In this document: piece after piece, positions 33,299 to 37,980 of the stretch
How the letters are laid out: each line of letters begins with the position of its first letter
Numbering within the stretch: position 1 is the stretch's first letter
Assembly: GCA_021202775.1 (NCBI GenBank)
Contig: JAJQCJ010000057.1
Coordinates: 1-37,980 of the forward strand
Direction of reading: 5' to 3'
DNA length: 37,980 nucleotides
DNA from: Clostridiales bacterium
GTDB lineage: Bacteria > Bacillota > Clostridia > Oscillospirales > Oscillospiraceae
Program-made: the position numbers and the translations under genes
The notes under the pieces: model-generated
What the model saw: only the letters and a program-made list of their open reading frames with translations
The model's database searches: none
What the model was told of the DNA's origin: nothing

Positions 33299-33523
33299 TC
33301 AACCACCTGCTTTCTTCTTCCAGACGATCTCATAGCCCAAGGCATCGGCCAGCTCCACCGCCTCCAGGTAGCGGAGGGAACCCCGACTCAGCTTGCCAGA
33401 GAAGTTGGATACGCTGCTGCTCCATCCATACTCATCCGCTAGCTTCTCCACGACCTCCTGCATGGTAAAGCCGGAGCGGATGATATTGGCCTTGATCTCG
33501 TTTTTAAACTTCCTGTTTTCCAT
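33299..33523 (-). CDS. Small helix-turn-helix protein (DUF6471-like)
   Basis: This 74-residue protein has a predicted helix-turn-helix layout: FTMQEVVEKLADEYGW, SVSNFSGKLSRGSLRYLEAVELADALG. It resembles small XRE-like DUF6471 proteins of mobile elements. ATG at 33523 is chosen over the one at 33529 because AAGGAGG is correctly spaced from it. It lies downstream of the recombinase on the same strand, and could be an excision or regulatory factor. Confidence 0.7.
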   Translation of the reverse strand: MENRKFKNEIKANIIRSGFTMQEVVEKLADEYGWSSSVSNFSGKLSRGSLRYLEAVELADALGYEIVWKKKAGG

Positions 33524-33645
33524 CGACATCCTCCTTCCAAAACGAAAAGGAACCCCATTTGAGGCTCCAAACGGTTGATTACTGTCATAAAAGATGGCGG
33601 CTTATGTGTTAAACCATAAGCCGCCACTCTGATCGCATTTTCTGA

Positions 33646-35433
33646 TTATTCTACTGTGGCCTGTCCACTTGCGGCATCCTGTGTCTGATGATTTGCCTTT
33701 TTGCGGTGGTAATATTCACGAGCCTGCTGCCGCTGCCGCTGCCGCCTTGCCTTTTCTTCTGCCTCCAGTTCCTCTGTCGTCAGTACCGGGGCAGGAATTT
33801 CGACCTTCCCAATATAGTTCAGGTAAATCTCTACCTCCTGCACTCGTTCTCCGTCAATCCGCTCCGGCTTGTGGACAAGCACCTTATCCACAAACTCATA
33901 GATCATAGGGGTCGTCAGTTCCGTGAAGTCCGTGTATTTCTTTGCCAACTCTAAAAACTTGTCTGCTCTGGTGGTGTCCTCGTTGTAGGCATTCAGCTCC
34001 TTCTGTTCAGTGGCAATGGTCTCCTCTAAGTCCGCCTGCTCCTGTTCGTACTCCGCAGAAAGCGTCTCATACCGTTTCTCCGGCAGTTTGCCGAGGGCAT
34101 AGGATTCGTACAGCTTCTTGAGCAGCGTATCCAGTTCCTTGCATCGCTTCTCATCCCTGCGCAGCTTGCGCTTCAACGTTTTCGCCGCTTCCTCCTGCTG
34201 AACCTCAGATGCTTCCCGCACCTTTTGGATGAAAGCGGCCTCATCAGTCAGGGCAAACTGACTGACATAGCGGATGACATCCAGAATCAGGCTGCGAACC
34301 GCCTTCGTGCTGATGTGGTGCGAGCAGCAGTGATGCTCTGTACGATGTCGCTCACAATTGTAGGTTCCGCATTCGTAGGAATCAACCAGGTATTTCTTCC
34401 CCTTTGGCGTCGTATTCCAGTGGCGATGGTTGTACATCCGATGGCCGCAGTCTGCGCAAAACAGCAATCCGGTCAGGGGATTCGCTTCCCCAACGGTATC
34501 CGTCCGATGAATCACCTTTGTTGCACGCTGGGCCAGCGCCCAGGTCTCCGGGTCAACAATGGCCTCGTGGGTGTTCTCGAAGATGAGCCAGTCCTCCTCC
34601 GGGTTCTTAGTCCGCTTGTCCTTGTAGGATTTGTGCCCCGTCCGGAAGTTGACGGTGTCTCCCTTATACTCCGGCTTCGCAATGATAGCGCCAATCGTTG
34701 TGACATACCAGTCATAGCGATGCCCTTCACCACCATGGGTGTTGACCGTTCTTCCGTTACGGTGGGCCAGATAGTAGGCAGGCGTCTCTATCCTGTCATC
34801 CCGCAGTATCCGGGCAATTTCCGCATACCCCTTGCCCGAAATCGCAAGCTGATAGATGCGGCGCACCACGGCGGCGGCTTCCTCATCGACGAGCCAGTGG
34901 TCCTTGTCCTCCGGGTCCTTTCTGTAGCCATAGATGGCAGCATTGGTGGTCGGTTTTCCTGCGCGTCCCTTCGTCTGGTAGGCCACTGAAATTTTCCGGG
35001 AACAGTCCCGGAGATACCATTCGCTCATGATATTGATGAACGGCGCAAACTCGCTGCTGTTCTGGTCGTCGCTGTCAATATTGTTGGCAATGGCAATAAA
35101 ATGAACCCCATGCTCCCGAAACATTACCTCCGTGTAGAAGCCGGTTTCCAGATAATTCCTGCCGATTCTACTCATGTCCTTCGCCAGAATTGTTGCTACC
35201 TTCCCTGCCTCAATATCTGCGACAAGCCGTTTCCAGGCGGGACGGTCAAAATTACCGCCGCTGTAGCCGTCATCGGTATAATGGACGAGATTCGTGTAGC
35301 CGTGCTGTTCTGCGTAGCTGGTGAGATAACGTTTTTGGTTTACAATGGAGTTCGAGTCCCCGGCGAGTTCATCGTCCCGGGAGAGGCGCTCATAGAGCGC
35401 TGTGATTTTTTCCTCCGTCTGTCTGGTAGCCAT
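33646..35433 (-). CDS. tnpX: Large serine recombinase, TnpX type
   Basis: This 595-residue recombinase has an N-terminal resolvase domain with nucleophile Ser18 in YERLSRDDE, the IGRNYLETG segment and a Recombinase domain. A zinc-ribbon follows (CADCG plus later Cys pairs in YECGTYNCERH), then a long Lys/Glu-rich coiled coil and a basic tail (KARRQRQRQQ). This layout matches TnpX/TndX enzymes of Tn4451- and Tn5397-like elements, which excise and integrate circular forms at GA targets. ATG at 35433 follows AAAGGAG and overlaps the tnpW stop (TAATG). The frame is intact. Confidence 0.93.
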   Translation of the reverse strand: MATRQTEEKITALYERLSRDDELAGDSNSIVNQKRYLTSYAEQHGYTNLVHYTDDGYSGGNFDRPAWKRLVADIEAGKVATILAKDMSRIGRNYLETGFYTEVMFREHGVHFIAIANNIDSDDQNSSEFAPFINIMSEWYLRDCSRKISVAYQTKGRAGKPTTNAAIYGYRKDPEDKDHWLVDEEAAAVVRRIYQLAISGKGYAEIARILRDDRIETPAYYLAHRNGRTVNTHGGEGHRYDWYVTTIGAIIAKPEYKGDTVNFRTGHKSYKDKRTKNPEEDWLIFENTHEAIVDPETWALAQRATKVIHRTDTVGEANPLTGLLFCADCGHRMYNHRHWNTTPKGKKYLVDSYECGTYNCERHRTEHHCCSHHISTKAVRSLILDVIRYVSQFALTDEAAFIQKVREASEVQQEEAAKTLKRKLRRDEKRCKELDTLLKKLYESYALGKLPEKRYETLSAEYEQEQADLEETIATEQKELNAYNEDTTRADKFLELAKKYTDFTELTTPMIYEFVDKVLVHKPERIDGERVQEVEIYLNYIGKVEIPAPVLTTEELEAEEKARRQRQRQQAREYYHRKKANHQTQDAASGQATVE

Positions 35434-35696
35434 TAGGCGCTCCTTTCAGACTGAAGGCTCGTTTGTGATAAATCCAGTATATCACAAGTTGCCTTCGATT
35501 CCAACACCTCATTTTGAATCATCCGCAAAATTTTCTCCGCCATCGGTTCGTCTCCATTCTCTGCCAGGAGCACCGTCACCTTGTAGGTGGTCGACCCGAT
35601 GTGCCGAGTCATGTGAAAGCTTTTGTTAATGCGATCAGTCCTCCTTCCCGTCGTGCAACTCCCTGCGCTGCACCCGAACAAACATAACTCCTTCAT
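35433..35696 (-). CDS. tnpW: Transposon-encoded protein TnpW
   Basis: This 87-residue protein contains the TnpW-like core RHIGSTTYKVTV, AENGDEPMAEKILRMIQNE. TnpW genes lie immediately upstream of tnpX in Tn4451-type elements; function is unknown. ATG at 35696 follows AAAGGAGG by about 11 bases. The open frame continues upstream but has no better start. The stop overlaps the recombinase start, so the two are co-translated. Confidence 0.8.
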   Translation of the reverse strand: MKELCLFGCSAGSCTTGRRTDRINKSFHMTRHIGSTTYKVTVLLAENGDEPMAEKILRMIQNEVLESKATCDILDLSQTSLQSERSA

Positions 35697-35770
35697 CTGC
35701 TTTGTAGCCTCCTTTCTTGATATGTATGTTCTATGGTTATGTTCGGAATGGGGAAGGTCTCCTCCATATA

Positions 35771-35842
35771 AATTTCGGTAGCCGCTACCGAAATTGCTTT
35801 CACTGGTTTTGCCAGTGGTGGTGGACAATTTGTCCACCACCA
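35771..35842. repeat. Three consecutive hairpins upstream of tnpW
   Basis: In order: AATTTCGGTAG / CTACCGAAATT (11-bp arms, 35771-35795), CACTGG / CCAGTG (35801-35817), and a 13-bp perfect pair TGGTGGTGGACAA / TTGTCCACCACCA (35816-35842). On the minus strand they lie in the tnpW leader; none has an adjacent T-run. They may be protein-binding sites, an attenuator, or part of a mobilisation origin. Confidence 0.6.
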
Positions 35843-36064
35843 CATATTTCTGAATTTTTGCTAAGTGAATATCCAGTCCACCTACCCCGCCTTTGCCGGT
35901 TTTCCGCTCAGACTCTGGCAGGCAAGCCCTGTTCGGCCACTGTGCCGTTTGGTTTTCTCCTTGGCGGGCTCTCGTCGCCGCAAAAAGTCTTGTGCCTTTT
36001 GGGACGCCCTATTGTCATGGCCTGCTTCTCCGGAGAAAATATCTGTCGGACGATCATTCAGTTG

Positions 36065-36085
36065 TAAATTAAGCACATTAATTTA
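36065..36085. promoter_or_regulatory. Candidate XRE repressor operator 1
   Basis: TAAATTAA-GCACA-TTAATTTA is a perfect 8-bp inverted repeat. Its 17-base core TTAAGCACATTAATTTA recurs with 2 changes at 36142-36158. It sits directly downstream of a minus-strand TATAAT (36100-36095), a good place to repress tnpW and tnpX transcription. Confidence 0.5.
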
Positions 36086-36141
36086 GCTTTTGCGATTATA
36101 CTACACATTTCCGTTTAAGTTGAGCCTTCTCTAGAAAATAT

Positions 36142-36158
36142 TTAAGCAAATTCATTTA
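36142..36158. promoter_or_regulatory. Candidate XRE repressor operator 2
   Basis: TTAAGCAAATTCATTTA matches operator 1 at 15 of 17 bases. It lies just upstream of the -35 box of the XRE gene promoter, consistent with autoregulation of the regulator and coordinate control of the recombinase. Confidence 0.45.
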
Positions 36159-36165
36159 ATTCCTC

Positions 36166-36194
36166 TTGATTTTTATAAACAATTGCGCTATACT
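36166..36194 (+). promoter_or_regulatory. Predicted sigma-70 promoter for the XRE gene
   Basis: TTGATT (36166-36171), 17-base spacer, TATACT (36189-36194); about 33 bases before the XRE start codon. A close consensus match in AT-rich context. Confidence 0.65.
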
Positions 36195-36226
36195 GAGATT
36201 ATCGTAGAAGAAAGGGCGAAACAGCA

Positions 36227-36748
36227 ATGGCGATTGGGGAACGGATACACTTTTTCCGCAAGAAGCAGGGATTGAAGCTGAAACAGTTGGGGCAGGCAGC
36301 TGGGTTCCCCGAAAGCAACGCTGACGTGCGTATGGCACAGTACGAATCAGGCAGCAGAACGCCGAAAGCTGACATCACAAATCGGCTTGCACAAGTGCTG
36401 GACGTATCGCCCCAGGCATTGACCGTTCCGGACATCGACAGCTACACCGGCCTGATGCACACGCTTTTCACGCTAGAGGACACCTATGGTCTAAAGGTCA
36501 CAGAAATAAATGGCCAGATTGTCCTCCTTGTAGATGTGCGGCAGGGGAAAGATGCCGCCGAACTGTACCGGATGCTCTGTGCATGGCAGGAGCAGGCTGC
36601 AAAGCTGGAGGCTGGGGAGATTACCAAAGAGGACTATGACCGCTGGAGGTATCATTACCCTGAATTGGATGTCACCCAATTACGAGCCAAAGTGCTGTCG
36701 CAGGGACTAAGCGAGTTGATGATGGATAACCTACACAATGATGAGTAA
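36227..36748 (+). CDS. XRE-family helix-turn-helix regulator of mobile element
   Basis: This 173-residue protein has an N-terminal XRE domain (residues about 5-65; RIHFFRKKQGLKLKQLG, then MAQYESGSRTPKADITNRLAQVLDVSPQALTVP) and a C-terminal acidic effector part rich in Trp and Tyr (YDRWRYHYPELD). This type is common in Tn4451-like and conjugative elements of Clostridia. It is transcribed divergently from tnpW and the recombinase and probably represses them. The ribosome site is weak (AAAGGG). A strong terminator follows. Confidence 0.85.
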   Translation: MAIGERIHFFRKKQGLKLKQLGQAAGFPESNADVRMAQYESGSRTPKADITNRLAQVLDVSPQALTVPDIDSYTGLMHTLFTLEDTYGLKVTEINGQIVLLVDVRQGKDAAELYRMLCAWQEQAAKLEAGEITKEDYDRWRYHYPELDVTQLRAKVLSQGLSELMMDNLHNDE

Positions 36749-36801
36749 GCCTGTTAGCTTTAGCACAGAGATCAAGTAGCCGTGATTCACTCGATAAGGA
36801 T

Positions 36802-36905
36802 AAGTTCTGAAAATCAGAACTTGCGGGACAGATGGGCTGTTCCGGTTTTGGGAACAACCCATACAATCAACAGGAACCACCGCAAGTTGTCAAAATGACA
36901 ACTTG
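36802..36905 (+). repeat. Mutually exclusive hairpin set (possible RNA switch or transfer origin)
   Basis: Hairpin A: AAGTTCTGA / TCAGAACTT (36802-36822). Hairpin C: CAAGTTGTCA / TGACAACTTG (36883-36905). A long-range stem B, AACTTGCGG (36818-36826) with CCGCAAGTT (36880-36888), uses the 3' arm of A and the 5' arm of C, so B excludes A and C. Inside B, ATGGG-TGTTCC pairs with GGAACA-CCCAT (36832-36862). Confidence 0.55.
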
Positions 36906-36931
36906 ATCCTTACATGAAATCTGGTATACAG

Positions 36932-36974
36932 TGAGCCCACGTTTCAAGAGATACGAAACGCTGGCTCATTTTTT
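36932..36974 (+). terminator. Terminator of the XRE transcript
   Basis: TGAGCC and ACGTTTC pair with GAAACG and GGCTCA with small mismatches around an AAGAGATAC loop, followed by six T (36969-36974). It ends rightward transcription from the XRE gene. Confidence 0.8.
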
Positions 36975-36980
36975 GCTATC

Positions 36981-37025
36981 GAAAATAAGCAGACCGCCTC
37001 GCACTGCACGAGGCTATCTGCTTAT
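36981..37025 (-). terminator. Terminator of leftward tnpV transcript
   Basis: ATAAGCAGA and GCCTCG (36985-37000) pair with CGAGGC and TCTGCTTAT (37009-37025). On the minus strand a TTTTC tail follows. It would end leftward transcription from tnpV and is back to back with the XRE terminator. Confidence 0.6.
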
Positions 37026-37287
37026 AGTGTTCTGCCCTTAGAGATTAGCGACAACATAGGCAATTTTATCACCTGTTGCAGATGCCCTCTACATATGGCG
37101 GATGTTTCGATTCGCTGCCCTCAGCACTTTTGTTTTAATTGGTGCGATTCCCTGCCAAACAGCGCAACCAGAACGCAATACAGAGAATCGCTGACTGGTG
37201 AATCCGCTGTCGTTTTCAGCAGGAAATTTCACAGTGCAGCAAAGGCTCCTCAAAACCGACATTTGCAGGGCTTGTTTGGGTGGAAAT

Positions 37288-37318
37288 CTGGTAAGAGGTC
37301 AAATTGACCTCTTACCAG
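37288..37318. repeat. 31-bp near-perfect palindrome
   Basis: CTGGTAAGAGGTCAA (37288-37302) and TTGACCTCTTACCAG (37304-37318) are perfect inverted arms with a single central A. There is no T-run. It could be a dimeric protein-binding site or cruciform; it lies between the tnpV and XRE gene blocks. Confidence 0.65.
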
Positions 37319-37363
37319 GGCAATGATTGAATATGAGCAGGAGCAATAGAACCAGGAAATTAT

Positions 37364-37404
37364 GTAGGGTGGTAAATCCCCTTTGAGGTAACTTACCACC
37401 TTAC
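37364..37404. repeat. Inverted repeat beside the tnpV stop
   Basis: GGTGGTAA (37368-37375) pairs with TTACCACC (37393-37400), extended by GTA/TAC. Its loop is 17 bases. It lies 14 bases beyond the tnpV stop and may protect the 3' end of that mRNA. Confidence 0.5.
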
Positions 37405-37417
37405 GTTTGCTTCTTAT

Positions 37418-37771
37418 TCAGTCAGAATAGACCAACTCTGCCAGAATGACCTCCTCAGCCCTGGCTTTGATACTGTTCATCCGCCGCACCCATTCCATCT
37501 GGTCAGTCCTTTTCAGGGCGGCGGTTACGCCCTCCTGTTCAGCCATGACCGGAATCATGATCTCCAGCCGCTGGCGGCAGACTTCGTCAATCTCCGCCAG
37601 GTGAGGGAACAGTTTCTCCGTCAGCACTAGGTCGTTGTACTGAATGGGGCGGTGCTCTTCCAGAAATGTCCGGCACATCCGGCCATATTTGCCGATGTGG
37701 TAGTCCGTGGCGTCAGAGAGTGCGATGTTGGGGATATAATAGTCCCCGCATTTTGTGTAAGTGATGTCCAT
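37418..37771 (-). CDS. tnpV: Transposon-encoded protein TnpV
   Basis: This 117-residue protein matches the TnpV family by its opening ITYTKCGDYYIPN, the KYGRMCRTFLEEHRP segment, the EGVTAALKRTDQMEWVRRMNSIKARAEE helix and an acidic end. TnpV is a small cytoplasmic protein of Tn4451-type elements with undefined function. A GGGAG ribosome site precedes the ATG at 37771. It is separated from the recombinase genes by the XRE gene, so the module is a rearranged or extended version of the Tn4451 set. Confidence 0.88.
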   Translation of the reverse strand: MDITYTKCGDYYIPNIALSDATDYHIGKYGRMCRTFLEEHRPIQYNDLVLTEKLFPHLAEIDEVCRQRLEIMIPVMAEQEGVTAALKRTDQMEWVRRMNSIKARAEEVILAELVYSD

Positions 37772-37928
37772 AGGAAGCTCCCTTCGTGTCGAAATTGTTT
37801 GCAGCTACGATAATTCCGGGATTATCACCCCCAATCTTCATAACTGCTGTTCATTTCGTCACAAACGAGCCTCAGTCATGATGTATTTTCGGGACTGTTA
37901 AAAAGTACCCTTCATACAATACATCAAG

Positions 37929-37952
37929 AAAATATGCCAGCGGCATATTTTT
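37929..37952. terminator. Bidirectional terminator-like hairpin at right edge
   Basis: AAAATATGCC (37929-37938) pairs with GGCATATTTT (37942-37951) around a 3-base loop, with flanking A and T runs on both sides. It may end a gene beyond the window or separate tnpV from it. Confidence 0.5.
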
Positions 37953-37980
37953 AGCCGAAAACCGCAGCCAGCTATGCTGG

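Larger units (their letters stand above)
35843..36226. other. Divergent control region between tnpW and XRE gene
   Basis: No gene is visible. This region of about 380 bases holds the leftward and rightward promoters and the candidate repressor sites described separately. It is clearly more AT-rich near 36060-36200. Confidence 0.5.
36749..37417. other. Repeat-rich non-coding region of the mobile module
   Basis: No gene is seen. It carries a set of alternative hairpins (36802-36905), two terminators (36932-36974, 36985-37025), a 31-bp palindrome (37288-37318) and an inverted repeat next to the tnpV stop (37364-37404). 37026-37287 contains nothing I can name. Confidence 0.5.

Noticed and set aside
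33230-33300. Cloverleaf-like tRNA candidate
   Set aside because: The stem at 33263-33282 has wrong loop geometry, the acceptor pairing is imperfect and no T-arm GGTTC is present.
1-37980. CRISPR array, rRNA or prophage structural genes
   Set aside because: No regularly spaced repeats, ribosomal RNA segments or capsid/tail-like proteins were seen.

Overview
The window looks like chromosome from a GC-rich anaerobic Firmicute of the gut Clostridia, probably an Oscillospiraceae relative such as the Flavonifractor or Lawsonibacter group. This is inferred from strong AGGAGG ribosome sites, GC-rich codons, O2-avoiding redox families (ferredoxins, rubredoxin, flavodiiron-type fusion) and a Tn4451-type mobile module. 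No rRNA, tRNA or CRISPR array was found.

Layout. (1) Positions 1-742 hold no convincing gene but several strong hairpins, ending in a terminator. (2) Positions 743-8610 are a leftward operon: a membrane-anchored AraC-type regulator, a ceramidase-like hydrolase, an alpha/beta-hydrolase, a type-B carboxylesterase and a MATE exporter. (3) Positions 8611-9102 are a divergent control region with two good promoters and a repeated candidate operator. (4) Positions 9103-32710 are a tightly packed rightward gene train. It starts with a complete oligopeptide-type ABC importer (lipoprotein, two permeases, two ATPases). It continues with a fused ceramidase-like/alpha-beta-hydrolase, a NIF3 protein, a metallo-beta-lactamase (MBL) fold enzyme, a fumarate-reductase-type flavoprotein with its 2x[4Fe-4S] ferredoxin, a second MBL enzyme, two ChbG/YdjC-like proteins, a tandem thioredoxin-like protein, a third MBL enzyme, a flavodiiron-rubredoxin-NADH oxidoreductase fusion, and a second flavoprotein-ferredoxin pair. 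Many neighbours overlap by ATGA. (5) An IS110-family element (about 28747-30534) sits inside this train and carries a candidate bridge RNA. (6) Positions 33.3-37.8 kb are a mobile-element module (TnpX-like large serine recombinase, TnpW, XRE regulator, TnpV) rich in inverted repeats.

How the genes may work together (inference). The importer brings in a small conjugated compound. Cytoplasmic hydrolases (none of the enzymes has a signal peptide) cleave ester or amide bonds. The flavoprotein-ferredoxin pairs reduce a released product, with electrons from NADH through the NADH:rubredoxin oxidoreductase fusion. The MATE pump may export product. The AraC-type membrane regulator probably senses an external ligand and controls both arms. 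The substrate cannot be named from sequence.

The most unusual points are a flavodiiron fusion that has lost nearly all its diiron ligands, a tandem deacetylase pair whose second member has lost its catalytic residues, the same two hydrolase modules present as two genes and as one fusion on opposite arms of the locus, and an IS110 bridge-RNA candidate whose loop shares seven bases with the insertion flank.
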